A DNA stretch of 64,000 nt from Ktedonobacter sp. SOSP1-85 (GCF_016587415.1 NZ_BNJI01000001.1:2953501-3017500), one strand, 5' to 3'. Counted from the stretch's first letter, positions 1 to 9,859 are shown. Notes: generated by a model from the letters alone, not told the origin. Made by a program: numbers and translations.

Positions 1-7
1 CTTTAGC

Positions 8-1897
8 GTGAAAACGACCAGAACAGAACGCCTCGCCCTTCTTCAACATCAGATTGAGCGCCTCGAGGCCCGTCGCGCCAGGCGTGAACTAAAATCAAAC
101 TACTTCGCCTGGCAGCAGGTCATGGCGCTGTTGCTTGGCTTTGTGATTAGCTTTGTGTTGCTCGCGATCTTTCGCCCGCTGGGTGTGCTAGCCATCCTGG
201 GCGCCATAGCGTACTTCTACTATTCTCGCAAGCAACAGGTGGCCTACAGCGATAGCGCGCTCAAACTAAAAAACCTGGTACAGTTCTATGAGACGCAGGT
301 CGCCCGCGCTACGCTGGACTGGGAGCATATTCCCGCTGTGCCAGCCAGGAGCGAGCAATCAGATCATCCCTTTGAGAACGACCTGGATATCTCGGGCGAG
401 TATTCGCTGCACCAATTGCTTAATACGGCTTTCTCTCATGAGGGTTCGCTGCATCTGCGCAAGTGGCTTTTGCAGCGCGAGCCAGACCTGGAGACCATTC
501 AGCAGCGCCAGGCCCTGGTGCGTGAACTGACCACACAGACGCGCTTTCGCCACAAGCTGGCCTTTCACTCGCTCTACACAACGCGCTACATGAGCGAACT
601 CTTTGATGCCAAACGCATCCTGCTCTGGCTGGCCCAGGATGACGCGCCGCGTCCGCCACGCTATAAGTTACTCGTCCCCTGCGTCTTGACGGTGATCCTA
701 CTCGCATCTCTCCTGCTCTACGCGCTGGGAATATTTCCCGTGATGGTCCCTCTGGTCTCGCTGCTGGTAAGTGTGTCCTGGTCGCTCTTTACGATGCGCG
801 ACCGCCTGGCTCTCTTCGCGGACTCCTCTTTTATCAGCCAGAGCTTCGCGCAATTGGGGGATATCTTTGGCTACCTGGAGCACTATCCCTATCAGGAGGG
901 TTCGCGCCTGCAAGAGCTATGCGCGCCCTTCGCGCAGGAGAAAGCCCAGGGTCCTACACACCTCCTGGCACGCCTACGTCGCCTGGCACGCATGGCCACA
1001 TTCTCGCAGGACCAGGTGGGGGCACTCTTCCTGAATGCCATCCTACCGTGGGACGCTTATATCGCAGACCAGCTGGCCCTCTCCAAACAAGTCGCCATTA
1101 CTAACCTGCCTCAGTGGCTCTCGGCCTGGTTTGAGCTGGAGGCGCTCTGCTCATTGGCGAATTTCGCTTATCTCAACCCTGAATACACCCTGCCAGAGGT
1201 AGTCGCCCAGGAGAAGCTGGGAGACGCGCCATTGCTCCAGGGTACGGCACTTGGGCATCCGCTGCTGGAGCCAGAGGGCAAGGTGACTAATGATATCAGC
1301 TTCGCACGTCAGGGCGATGTGATGCTGATTACAGGCTCTAATATGGCGGGGAAAAGCACCTTCCTGCGTACTGTAGGACTCAATCTCTGTCTGGCCTACG
1401 CGGGTGGACCAGTCAATGCGGCCTCGCTGCGTACCACGCTCTTTGAGCTCTGCTGCTGTATCCGCGTCGTGGATTCGGTGACAGATGGCTACTCATACTT
1501 CTACGCCGAGGTGCGACGCCTACGCCAGATTCTCTCGCGCTTGCAGGGCCAGCCACGCTACCCGCTCTTCTTCTTGATTGACGAGATTTTCAAAGGCACC
1601 AATAACCGCGAGCGCCTGATCGGCAGCCACGCCTATATCTATGCCCTGGCGGGCCAGCACTGCCTGGGAGCAATCTCGACGCATGACCTGGAACTGGTCG
1701 CACTCTCTGATGAACTTCCGCAAATCTACAACTATCATTTCCGCGAGCACGTCATCAAAGGCAAAATGAGCTTTGATTACTGCCTGCGTACGGGTCCCTG
1801 CCCCACTTCTAACGCGCTCAAGATCATGCGCCTTGAGGGCCTGCCCATTAGCTGGCCCGGCGCGCCAGCCGTCCCCGCCCAGCTAGAAGAGGTGTAA
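8..1897 (+). CDS. Membrane-anchored MutS-type ATPase
   Basis: 629-residue protein with a C-terminal MutS ATPase domain (domain V). Walker A is GSNMAGKST at about residues 443-451, Walker B is FFLIDEIFKG with D525/E526, followed by an ISTHD switch motif. Two hydrophobic blocks, about residues 38-73 and 217-257, each look like a pair of membrane helices, so the ATPase is probably membrane-bound; the mismatch-recognition domain of true MutS is absent, and there is no Smr domain as in MutS2. Its role is therefore unlikely to be classical mismatch repair. The GTG at 8 is the first start in the window and the frame stays open to the window edge, so the real start may lie further left. Confidence 0.8.
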   Translation: MKTTRTERLALLQHQIERLEARRARRELKSNYFAWQQVMALLLGFVISFVLLAIFRPLGVLAILGAIAYFYYSRKQQVAYSDSALKLKNLVQFYETQVARATLDWEHIPAVPARSEQSDHPFENDLDISGEYSLHQLLNTAFSHEGSLHLRKWLLQREPDLETIQQRQALVRELTTQTRFRHKLAFHSLYTTRYMSELFDAKRILLWLAQDDAPRPPRYKLLVPCVLTVILLASLLLYALGIFPVMVPLVSLLVSVSWSLFTMRDRLALFADSSFISQSFAQLGDIFGYLEHYPYQEGSRLQELCAPFAQEKAQGPTHLLARLRRLARMATFSQDQVGALFLNAILPWDAYIADQLALSKQVAITNLPQWLSAWFELEALCSLANFAYLNPEYTLPEVVAQEKLGDAPLLQGTALGHPLLEPEGKVTNDISFARQGDVMLITGSNMAGKSTFLRTVGLNLCLAYAGGPVNAASLRTTLFELCCCIRVVDSVTDGYSYFYAEVRRLRQILSRLQGQPRYPLFFLIDEIFKGTNNRERLIGSHAYIYALAGQHCLGAISTHDLELVALSDELPQIYNYHFREHVIKGKMSFDYCLRTGPCPTSNALKIMRLEGLPISWPGAPAVPAQLEEV

Positions 1898-1960
1898 GTG
1901 TGAAAGGAAATGCAGTGGCGAGTTGGCTTTGCTAGCTCGCCACTGCACTTCCTTTCACAC
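1898..1960. terminator. Long hairpin after the MutS-like gene
   Basis: Arms 1898-1922 and 1936-1960 pair over 25 positions with one mismatch, starting on the base after the stop codon. No T-tract follows, so it is a bidirectional hairpin rather than a classical intrinsic terminator. Confidence 0.6.
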
Positions 1961-2051
1961 CTGGTCCTATGGTAGTTGCGTTTGCTATTCTTTGTCCGTT
2001 TGTACATAGAGCGACCAGAGTCAGAAGTACAACAATCGTAGAGGATTTTCG

Positions 2052-3557
2052 ATGCAGGCACAGAAAGAGTTAGAATCACGTACGATACCATTCTGGAAAC
2101 GTATTTTTCCGTATATTAGTTATCTTCTAGAGGGGAAACAGGCCGACCATAAGCAGAATACCATTGCCGCGCTGGACGGGGTACGCGCCATTGCCTGTTT
2201 GATTGTCGTGGCCTTCCATCTCTCATTGATTACGACGCGAGATGTGCCTTTATGGACAGCTTCGCAATTCAATCCCCTCTTTTCGGCGGTGGCTTTCGCG
2301 GGCGATACAGGGGTCAATCTCTTCTTTGTCCTCTCAGGTTTTCTGCTCTTTATGCCCTTCGCAAGTGCTATTCTCTGGCGCAAACCCCGCCCCTCATGGA
2401 AGCGCTTCTACCTGCGGCGTATCTTCCGTATCCTGCCCGCTTACTATGTCTCGCTGCTCTTGATGATCCTGCTCTTTCGCCCGAATTATCTTAGCATCCA
2501 TCATTGGCAGGGCCTGCTATCTTTTCTGTTTCTCTTTATTGACTCCTCGGCCGATGCTTATAAGCAGATCAATGGTCCCTTCTGGACATTGGCGGTGGAA
2601 TGGCAATTCTACCTGGCCTTGCCCTTCATCGCGCTAGGGATTGCCTTTCTGGTAGAGCGCTGCTCACAGCGCTCAAGCAATCCCCGTATCCGCCTGGGGT
2701 GGATCATAGGTAGTCTGCTTGTACTGGCTGCCTGGGGCGTCTTTTCACGCTGGCTGGGCATCTACCTGGTTGCCAATCCACAGCTCGCCACCACGCGCCT
2801 CACGAGCTGGTTGATTAATCTCTTTCTCTTCTTTGGTTTTGGCGCACCCGTTGCTGGGCTCCATGGCAAGTTCATGGAAGATTTCGCCATGGGTATGCTA
2901 GTCAGTACGCTCTATATCTATACTCAGAGCAAGTCTGGCAAGGGCGAATCCCAATATCCCATCACATTAGCGAGCTGGCTGGGTCGCTTGAGCCCTGTGC
3001 TTTTCGTGTTCGCGCTCCTATGGCAGTTAGCAATGTTTGCCTGGAAATTTGCGCAATCAACGCCCCAGGCATTTCCATTCTTCACGCAATCTGTGTTCAC
3101 ACCAGCGAATTACGCGACCTATGCTGAACTGGGGTATGGCATTGGCTATGGCCTGCTCATTCTGGCGATTCTCTTTGGTCGAAGCTGGCTAAAACGTCCC
3201 TTTGAGTGGACGCCGCTCCGCTGGCTTGGCCTGCTTTCATATGGCCTCTATATGTGGCACTTGAATCTGGTACGCCTTCCCACCAGCTTTGTGGCTCGGC
3301 ATCCCGAGTGGCCCGCCTTGTTGCGTTACTCCGTCTACTGGGGCTGGTTCGCCATCTTTATTATCCCCCTGGTCTTCCTGCTCTTCGTCGCCGTTGAGCG
3401 CCCCTTTATTCAGTTTGGCGCTCGCCTGACAAAGGCCACAAAAAAGCAGGCGGCTCCTCATCAAGAGGAACCACCTGCTACTATGTCATCCACAGTTACA
3501 GTCGAAGACACCCATTCGCCTGGGCTTAGTGAGCCAGGTCCAGCACATATCCATTAG
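2052..3557 (+). CDS. Acyltransferase 3 family membrane protein (OafA/YrhL-like)
   Basis: 501-residue integral membrane O-acyltransferase. The N-terminal block DGVRAIACLIVVAFHLSL contains the conserved helix-1 histidine; LFFVLSGFLLFMPF and the arginine-rich RFYLRRIFRILPAYY motif are typical of the family, followed by about eight further hydrophobic segments. Such enzymes transfer acyl groups to sugars of surface polysaccharide, cell wall or antibiotics; the acceptor here is unknown. AGAGGA at 2040 region supports the ATG at 2052. The last 32 bases overlap the 3' end of the convergent glycosyltransferase gene, whose terminator is embedded in this reading frame. Confidence 0.88.
   Translation: MQAQKELESRTIPFWKRIFPYISYLLEGKQADHKQNTIAALDGVRAIACLIVVAFHLSLITTRDVPLWTASQFNPLFSAVAFAGDTGVNLFFVLSGFLLFMPFASAILWRKPRPSWKRFYLRRIFRILPAYYVSLLLMILLFRPNYLSIHHWQGLLSFLFLFIDSSADAYKQINGPFWTLAVEWQFYLALPFIALGIAFLVERCSQRSSNPRIRLGWIIGSLLVLAAWGVFSRWLGIYLVANPQLATTRLTSWLINLFLFFGFGAPVAGLHGKFMEDFAMGMLVSTLYIYTQSKSGKGESQYPITLASWLGRLSPVLFVFALLWQLAMFAWKFAQSTPQAFPFFTQSVFTPANYATYAELGYGIGYGLLILAILFGRSWLKRPFEWTPLRWLGLLSYGLYMWHLNLVRLPTSFVARHPEWPALLRYSVYWGWFAIFIIPLVFLLFVAVERPFIQFGARLTKATKKQAAPHQEEPPATMSSTVTVEDTHSPGLSEPGPAHIH
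3440..3478 (-). terminator. Intrinsic terminator inside the acyltransferase gene
   Basis: Read on the minus strand: arms 3478-3465 and 3459-3446 (14 bp, two wobble pairs), five-base loop, then a run of six T (3445-3440). It lies 48-86 bases beyond the stop of the minus-strand gene ending at 3526 and within the coding region of the plus-strand acyltransferase. Confidence 0.8.
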
Positions 3558-5247
3558 CGACGAGAATTTGATAGGTAAAACCTCTCCTTGGCGCATACTC
3601 ATCGACGATGGGGAGAGTATATTGATTGTCGCTTTTCACTACATAATCACTATAAATGGGGAAGACATAGGCCGCCTTGCGATCCGCACTTACTATGTCA
3701 TAATAGTGATGATAACGATTATGGCTATCCTGGAGTTGCCCATTCACCACTGAGCAGATGACACGCTCATTGCTCAAAAGCATAATTTTGTTGCATGTCC
3801 AGTAGTCACTATAGAAGTGGGTAACATGATGACTCAACAGCGTATCGATGAGGGCCATGTCGCGAGCATTATTCGCGCTAATCCTTGGCACCTCCGTATA
3901 GGCCTTCACGGACCCCACAACTAGTAGGGCGCCAACCAGTGCCAGCAGAGCGCCACAGACAACGCGCCGGACCTGCACCAGCATACGTAACCGTGCCTGA
4001 ACAGAGATAAAACCCTGCCAGAGAGGCCAGAAGATGGCGGGAGTCGCCACCAGAAAACCGATCAGATAGCGGGCATGAATACCTGGCCAACCAACGGGGG
4101 CATAACTAAAGGCATAGAGATAAAAAGTAAGGACCGCGCTGATGAGCAATGTCAGGTGAATGGCCTGGCGGCGCAGCCAGTGTGTAGATTCCAGCGTAGC
4201 CGCTTCTAGCTCGACCTGGCGATTACCACGCCATTCTCTCCAGGCTCCCCACAGGCCCCAGAGCGCCAGGAGAATCGCAATCCCCAGGAGCAGCATATAG
4301 CTATAGCCCCAGGTTTCACGAATCAGGTTACAGCTTTGCGAATACGAGGTGGTTGGTCCCAGCAAGGCCAGTTCATTGGCCTGGCAGAAAGGCTCACCCG
4401 TCATCATAGGGACGCTGATATCGATAGCATGTTTGAGCGCCAGGATTTTTAGATGCGTCGTCATTCCACCGCTGTTACGCAAGTCATTGAGCACAGAGAG
4501 CGAGTCCTCGCCAGGGGCAGCGTGCAGGTTGTAGTAGAGCATGGGGAATGTCCCTACCAGCAAACCAATGAGCGCAGCCAGGGGCGTAACCAATTGCAGC
4601 AGTTCACGCCAGCAGAAGACCATGAGGAGCAAGCCCGTCATCAAGACGAAGGGAGCACTAAGCATATCATCCCAGAGGCTCGTGCCCGCGATTAGTCCCC
4701 AGGCCAGGTAGACGACAATACGCCAACGACACTCACGCAAGCGTTGATATGGACGATAAGAAATAACGAGCCAACTCGCCAGCAAGAAGAGGAGTGAGCC
4801 AAAGAGCAGCGTCTCTGTATAGCCACCGATAGCCGATAATTCCCGTGCCATTACAAATGACGAGCCAGTTCCCAGGAGAAACAGGCAGAACAGCGCCCAG
4901 CCCTTGCTATAGACGAGGCGCGTCAGCAAGTAGATACTTATCAGAAAGAGAGCAAAGATCAGCAGCAGGCCGAAACGCAGCATAAAAAGCGAGGGGCCAA
5001 AGAGGCGAAAGAGTAGGGCGGCAACATAGGCCTGGTGTGGTCCCATGTAATACTGACCATAATAAAAGGTGGGATGCTCACCGTTAAACGCGATGTGCAA
5101 GCCCATCAAACCAACCGTACCTTCATCGCTATTTGTCGCCGGCCATCCCTGACTGATTAAACCCAGGCGGATCACAAATGCTAGCACCAGCAATCCCACA
5201 AACAATAATTCGTGAGTGCCGATTTTTCTATTTTTTAGCAACTTCAT
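3526..5247 (-). CDS. GT-C glycosyltransferase, family 39-like membrane protein
   Basis: 573-residue polytopic membrane protein, about 11-12 hydrophobic segments. The first outside loop carries the acidic NSDEGT motif (about residue 38-43) and then a stretch with FYYGQYYMGPHQAY, the layout of dolichyl-phosphate-mannose/ArnT-type (GT39, PMT_2) sugar transferases that use lipid-linked sugars. Substrate is not predictable. AAGGTG eight bases before the ATG at 5247 supports the start. The gene converges on and overlaps the acyltransferase gene; a related protein is encoded at 17113-18813. Confidence 0.75.
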   Translation of the reverse strand: MKLLKNRKIGTHELLFVGLLVLAFVIRLGLISQGWPATNSDEGTVGLMGLHIAFNGEHPTFYYGQYYMGPHQAYVAALLFRLFGPSLFMLRFGLLLIFALFLISIYLLTRLVYSKGWALFCLFLLGTGSSFVMARELSAIGGYTETLLFGSLLFLLASWLVISYRPYQRLRECRWRIVVYLAWGLIAGTSLWDDMLSAPFVLMTGLLLMVFCWRELLQLVTPLAALIGLLVGTFPMLYYNLHAAPGEDSLSVLNDLRNSGGMTTHLKILALKHAIDISVPMMTGEPFCQANELALLGPTTSYSQSCNLIRETWGYSYMLLLGIAILLALWGLWGAWREWRGNRQVELEAATLESTHWLRRQAIHLTLLISAVLTFYLYAFSYAPVGWPGIHARYLIGFLVATPAIFWPLWQGFISVQARLRMLVQVRRVVCGALLALVGALLVVGSVKAYTEVPRISANNARDMALIDTLLSHHVTHFYSDYWTCNKIMLLSNERVICSVVNGQLQDSHNRYHHYYDIVSADRKAAYVFPIYSDYVVKSDNQYTLPIVDEYAPRRGFTYQILVANGYVLDLAH

Positions 5248-5278
5248 ACAAATAACACCTTAAACCTTTATGTATCTG

Positions 5279-5656
5279 CTATGTGCGCATAAATGGCTCA
5301 ACGATGCGCAAAACATCATCAACGGAGAAGGGTTTGGGCATCGTCGCGTCCACTTGCAAGGGAATGGTATCTAAGAGATTGTCCAGGGCAGACATTAAGA
5401 CGATGGCGTGGCGCATACGTATATCTGGCTGGCGCGCCAGTTCCAGGCATACCTCACGTCCATCCATAATGGGCATGAGCATATCAAGAAATACGAGATA
5501 AGCATGTCCCTGAAGCATCTTCTCCAGGGCCTCACGCCCATTGCGTGCAATCACAATAGGATAGCCTTCAAAACTGAGAATATCCACCATCATATCGCGA
5601 ATAATAGGGTCGTCGTCTACAATCAGGATCTCCTGCGGCTTCTTCTGCACCTGCAT
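5279..5656 (-). CDS. Single-domain response regulator (CheY-like)
   Basis: 125-residue receiver domain without an output domain. Acidic pocket D14-D16, phospho-acceptor D58 in LVFLDMLMP, and K108 in MPKPF are all present. The ATG follows the stop codon of the upstream histidine kinase by one base, with its GGAG inside the kinase's last codons, so translation is probably coupled and the two proteins form a phosphorelay pair. With no DNA-binding domain it must act by protein contact or as a phospho-shuttle. Confidence 0.9.
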   Translation of the reverse strand: MQVQKKPQEILIVDDDPIIRDMMVDILSFEGYPIVIARNGREALEKMLQGHAYLVFLDMLMPIMDGREVCLELARQPDIRMRHAIVLMSALDNLLDTIPLQVDATMPKPFSVDDVLRIVEPFMRT

Positions 5657-5657
5657 G

Positions 5658-8333
5658 TTATTCTCCTGCTTCGGCTGGCGGCTCTACCTGTAGTAGATAA
5701 AAAGCGAAAACAGAACCTTCATTGAGCCCACTACTCTCCAACCAGAGCTTGCCCCCCATGGCCTCAACATAGCGCCGGGAGATATACAAGCCTAAGCCCG
5801 AACCGCGCACCGGGGTTGTCAACGAGCGTGGCGCACGCACAAATTTATCAAAAATGCGCTGCTGATCTTCTGGCAAGATGCCTTCTCCCTGGTCACGCAC
5901 CTGGATGACGATGACGGGAGCGTTCCCCTGCTCGACAATGGTCATATGGTCAATTGAACCCTCGGGAAGCTTCTCCGCGACATGTGAGAGAATATCTTCT
6001 TCTGCTGTTACGACAATCTCACTCTTCGCTGGCGAGTACTTTGACGCATTATCTAGGAGATTTTGGACTACTTGGCGCAGATGGACCGCATCGGCCCTAA
6101 CCCACAGACGCTCATCAATAGGGAGCTTAATGCGTTGTTCAATGCTCAAGAGCAGCGTGCTCGCCGCCATCTCAGCCACGGAGCGCACCTGTACCACCTC
6201 GGGTTTCAGCTCGAGCTTCTTATCGACCGCGCCCATCTTCGCCGCCTCGGTCATATTCTCAACCAGATCGTGCAATTGCTGCGCGGCGGTACTGATCTTA
6301 GTCGCGAAGCGCAGAATATCCGAAGGGCCAATGCGTGAACTCTGACGCTTGAGCAGGCTGGAATACCCAATGATAGCGCTCATCGGGGTACGTAACTCAT
6401 GCGAGGCGGTGACCAGAAATTCGTCCTTCAGCTTATCCATGCGCTGTAGCTCGGCATAGGCCTCTTCGCGCTCAGAGAACAACTGGGCATTGCGAATGGC
6501 ACTCGCGGCCTGAGCACAGATCGCCAGCAACATTCCAACATCCTTCGGCTTAAAGGTTCGCCCCTCTTTGGGCAACGAGACTGAGAGTAAGCCGATAAAG
6601 TCCTCCTGGTAGAACATGGGGATCATCAGGAGCTGTTGCGCCGGGATGGCGTGCAGGAAAAAGATGCCCCCTTCGTTACTATGCTGGGCCAGTTCTTCAA
6701 TACGCTCTGAGTTGAGATAGAAAAAAGCCTCATCGCGTATCTGCGGCTCCAGAAAGGTCTCCCGGAAGGGGAGGCGGATCATACGTGTCAGGGCCTCATG
6801 CTCTTCCTTATTGTGCGGCGGCTCAATGGCGGGCCGCCCACTTCCATCGTCAAGCAGGCTGACACTCGGGCGGCCATACATAGCCTCGGCGACCAGCTCT
6901 TCATGCGTGGGTGAGAGCTGGAAGAAGACGCATAACTCGACATCGACCAGGCTCGCGACCTTCTCCACAAAGCCATTCAAGAGTTCGTTGATATCCAGCA
7001 CCGAGGTAATGGTCTGCAAGGTACTATTAATGGCGGCCAGCTGTGCCTCGCGCTGCTTGGCATCGCGCAAGAGATGCCGATCCCGCTCATAGAGCTTGGC
7101 ATTCTCGATGCTCACGGTCACAATCTGGATCATGGTCTCCAGGACCTGAACTTCCTGCGAAGGATAGGCGCTCGTCCGGGGACTCGCCAGACTTAAAGAA
7201 CCCGTAACGCGATTAAACATCTTCATCGGGAGAAAGACGAAAGATTCGGCCTGGCTCTGATCGCCCCAGGCTCCCCGCAAGAGCTCGCCATAGCGCTCAA
7301 CCAGGGCTGGCTCTTGCGCGGGCGAGAATTGCAGGCTCTCCTTCTGTACCTGGGCGACATCCCACCATATGGGGCGCGCCTCTTTGGTCGAGACCGTAGG
7401 ATTTGTCAGCAGTTCTTCGCACCGCTGTCCATTCTCAATGGCAAAGACATCATAGAGGCAGACGGTATCGCGATCATAGAGAGTCAACTGGAGCGACGAG
7501 ACATCTACCATCTGCGAGGCAAAGCGATAAATATCTTCAATAAGATCATAAAGCTTAACATTCGTGGGGAAAGCGGTACTGATATCCTGCAAGCGCTGCA
7601 AGTACTCACCAGTCCGCCTCTGCGCGCGCTGCAAACGATCATTCTGGAGATACAACGCTACACGTTCAGCGTATTGCAACGCTTCATGGCGCTGGCGTGC
7701 CTGAAAGACTGCGCCGCCAGTGTGTTCTAGCTGGTAGAGCACGATGATACCCAGCGTCTGCGGCTGTGGATTCTGGCTCTCAGGAAGCTCAATAGTGTTC
7801 ACTTCCTGTACGGGCACGACAAGGTAGGCGCTGGGCGTTACATCTACCTGGGGAGTATGACCATAGCTGCGATGAAAGATCGAGAGGTACTCATCATGAG
7901 TCATGAGGAAGGCTTCATTGCGCTGCCACACCCGTCCAATGGCATCCTGCCCTCGTGTATAACACTCGCCTACGGCAAAAAGCTCGCTCTGTTGAGGCGT
8001 AACATCTTCTACCTCGGGAAGATCAAACTCCTCACCCCGATGCGGCTCCTCGGATTCATCACGCTGAAGCTGGAGCGTCACACGCCGTCTGGGAACGCGC
8101 ATATTGGCCACACCAGGCTCCAGTAGCTGGCCCGAAGCCAGGGATGCAACGTTGCGCACGCGTATATGACATGTAATGCACATCTGGTTCTCGCTCTCGT
8201 CAAACAGGGCGATGCAAGCTCCATGCGCATTAAACTGCACCATCATCTGCTGCAACAGTTTTCGTATGAGGGATGCAGAAAAGGTTGTTTCACTATGAAA
8301 TTCGGAGTTTCCCCAGGTCGAGGCTGAAGTCAT
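5658..8333 (-). CDS. Multi-GAF sensor histidine kinase
   Basis: 891-residue soluble hybrid-type sensor without visible membrane helices. Three GAF-like regions (roughly residues 20-235, 255-415, 430-630) are followed by a coiled linker, HisKA with SHELRTP (phospho-acceptor H645) and a HATPase_c domain with N box NLLDNASKYSP, G1 DQGEGI and G2 GSGLGLY. It should sense a cytosolic small ligand or redox state and phosphorylate the receiver protein encoded immediately downstream. A GAGGGG sequence precedes the ATG at 8333. The first N-terminal GAF is the most divergent and is called by layout only. Confidence 0.88.
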   Translation of the reverse strand: MTSASTWGNSEFHSETTFSASLIRKLLQQMMVQFNAHGACIALFDESENQMCITCHIRVRNVASLASGQLLEPGVANMRVPRRRVTLQLQRDESEEPHRGEEFDLPEVEDVTPQQSELFAVGECYTRGQDAIGRVWQRNEAFLMTHDEYLSIFHRSYGHTPQVDVTPSAYLVVPVQEVNTIELPESQNPQPQTLGIIVLYQLEHTGGAVFQARQRHEALQYAERVALYLQNDRLQRAQRRTGEYLQRLQDISTAFPTNVKLYDLIEDIYRFASQMVDVSSLQLTLYDRDTVCLYDVFAIENGQRCEELLTNPTVSTKEARPIWWDVAQVQKESLQFSPAQEPALVERYGELLRGAWGDQSQAESFVFLPMKMFNRVTGSLSLASPRTSAYPSQEVQVLETMIQIVTVSIENAKLYERDRHLLRDAKQREAQLAAINSTLQTITSVLDINELLNGFVEKVASLVDVELCVFFQLSPTHEELVAEAMYGRPSVSLLDDGSGRPAIEPPHNKEEHEALTRMIRLPFRETFLEPQIRDEAFFYLNSERIEELAQHSNEGGIFFLHAIPAQQLLMIPMFYQEDFIGLLSVSLPKEGRTFKPKDVGMLLAICAQAASAIRNAQLFSEREEAYAELQRMDKLKDEFLVTASHELRTPMSAIIGYSSLLKRQSSRIGPSDILRFATKISTAAQQLHDLVENMTEAAKMGAVDKKLELKPEVVQVRSVAEMAASTLLLSIEQRIKLPIDERLWVRADAVHLRQVVQNLLDNASKYSPAKSEIVVTAEEDILSHVAEKLPEGSIDHMTIVEQGNAPVIVIQVRDQGEGILPEDQQRIFDKFVRAPRSLTTPVRGSGLGLYISRRYVEAMGGKLWLESSGLNEGSVFAFYLLQVEPPAEAGE

Positions 8334-8557
8334 TACTTTCCCCTCGGTTCCTCTCTAAACCGCTAGCTGTTTAGTCTTTCGTGTGGAAATGGCGACTATA
8401 CTACCAAAATAAACGCTACTATCCGTCTTTGCGTAGCATATCATACCACCTTAGTGGATTCAACGCCATTAGTATTAGCGTATCATCACACCTATATCCC
8501 TCCCCTCTATCTATTATCCTATACTTGATCTAACGAATCCGATATGCAGTTTTTTCT

Positions 8558-8790
8558 GCCGCCTGCGGCGGCAAAGGGGGTAAAAAAAGGCATTGGGGAC
8601 ACCCCAAACCCCGCAAGGGGCAGCGCCCCTTGACCCCGTCCCTCTTTCACCGAATAGCGGCTTGGGAGATCTCTCACTTCCCGCAAGGGGCAGAGCACCT
8701 TGACCCCGTTCCCTCTTTCACCGAATAGCGGCTTGGGAGATCTCTCACTTCCCGCAAAGGGCAGAGCACCTTGACCCCGTTCTCCCTCTT
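8558..8790. repeat. Tandem 70-nt direct repeat (about 2.5 copies)
   Basis: The segment beginning CCGCAAGGGGCAG recurs at 8611, 8681 and 8752 (period 70-71), followed each time by CACCTTGACCCCGT or a close variant; the first two copies also share CACCGAATAGCGGCTTGGG. It lies in the 590-base gap between the kinase start and the LysM-CHAP gene and is preceded by GCCGCCTGCGGCGGC. No reading frame is supported. The rest of the gap (8334-8557) is AT-rich and presumably carries the kinase promoter. Confidence 0.85.
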
Positions 8791-8852
8791 CAGGCAGGCA
8801 TTGTGCGAAAAGAAGGCGAGCTTTCTCACATGCTCATCAGCCTATCCGGTCA

Positions 8853-8917
8853 AGTTCTTGTAGAGACAGAGAAGCGGCAAGCTTTCAGCTTACCGCTTCT
8901 CTGTCTCTACAAGAACT
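8853..8917. terminator. 31-bp hairpin downstream of the CHAP gene
   Basis: Arms 8853-8883 and 8887-8917 pair over 31 positions with one wobble and a three-base loop, seven bases beyond the stop of the minus-strand gene ending at 8925. Confidence 0.65.
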
Positions 8918-8924
8918 ATTTAAT

Positions 8925-9671
8925 TTAGTAGACGAAGGCGATGCCCGCGCCAGGAGTGAGGGTGGTGTAGGCCACTGAATAAGGGTTGGCACCCCAGTTC
9001 ATGTTGCTGGCGGTGATGGTACCATTGGCGTTGATGCTCTCAACGATGGCCACGTGGCCCAGGCTACCCGCACCCTGCACATAAGGCTGCATGACAACAA
9101 CCGCACCCTTTACAGGGGTGTAGGAGACGCGCCAGCCGAACTGATGAGCGCGGTCAACCCACTGGTAGGCATTCGCGTTGGTGGTCCAGGGCACATAAAT
9201 ACCATGAAGCTGATGATAGCGCTCAGTCGCCCACCATGTGCACTGAGGATAGGCAAAATAGTTGCCAGTTCCCTTACTCAAAGGAGCTGTGTAACCTGTG
9301 GTGCTGGTCTGAACCGTTGTGGTTGAGCCATTATCCGAGGTCGTGGTTGTGGACCCGTTTTTGGGAACACAAATATGCTGGTTCACATAAATTACATTTG
9401 GATTTGTCAATTTGTTGTAGTCAGCAAGTTTGCTAAAGTTAGTACCATACTGACTCGCAATCTGAGTGAGAGTGTCTCCCGATTTGACAATGTATGTCTG
9501 GTCATTGCTTCCACAGTAGGAAGCAGCGAACGCGCTAGACATAGAGCCGATGAAGCCCGTCGTAAGCAGCGCTATCGTAAGTACGGTCAGGATAACAACA
9601 TGTCCTGCAAGGATACTTGTTGTCTGGTGCTGTTTACAGTATTGCCAAGCCTTTTGGTAATACTTCTGCAT
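8925..9671 (-). CDS. LysM-CHAP cell wall amidase/endopeptidase
   Basis: 248 residues: an N-terminal hydrophobic segment (about 22-50) ending SSAFAA as signal peptide or anchor, a LysM peptidoglycan-binding domain (about 59-103, YIVKSGDTLTQIA), a Ser/Thr/Gly-rich linker, and a CHAP domain (about 138-245) with catalytic C144 in PQCTWWA and H206 in GHVAIVE. It should be exported and cut peptidoglycan peptides during growth or division. GGAGG upstream of the ATG at 9671 supports the start. It is a stand-alone gene with hairpin behind it. Confidence 0.88.
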   Translation of the reverse strand: MQKYYQKAWQYCKQHQTTSILAGHVVILTVLTIALLTTGFIGSMSSAFAASYCGSNDQTYIVKSGDTLTQIASQYGTNFSKLADYNKLTNPNVIYVNQHICVPKNGSTTTTSDNGSTTTVQTSTTGYTAPLSKGTGNYFAYPQCTWWATERYHQLHGIYVPWTTNANAYQWVDRAHQFGWRVSYTPVKGAVVVMQPYVQGAGSLGHVAIVESINANGTITASNMNWGANPYSVAYTTLTPGAGIAFVY

Positions 9672-9859
9672 GTGCGTTTGCCTCCATATACTACATTGCT
9701 AATGCGCGGGCCCGTCACCCGCGAGCACCGTATTGGTGCTTACAGTCAATGTGCTGTTCATTGATGTGTATATTAGCATATGCATATTCTGGTACAGCTT
9801 GAAACACTGTGAAGCATAGGCCAAAAGGACTATACAAACCAAAACGCCTTAACCCCGCT

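Noticed and set aside
8600..8790. Possible CRISPR array
   Set aside because: Repeats are contiguous 70-nt units without unique spacers, and no cas genes are present.
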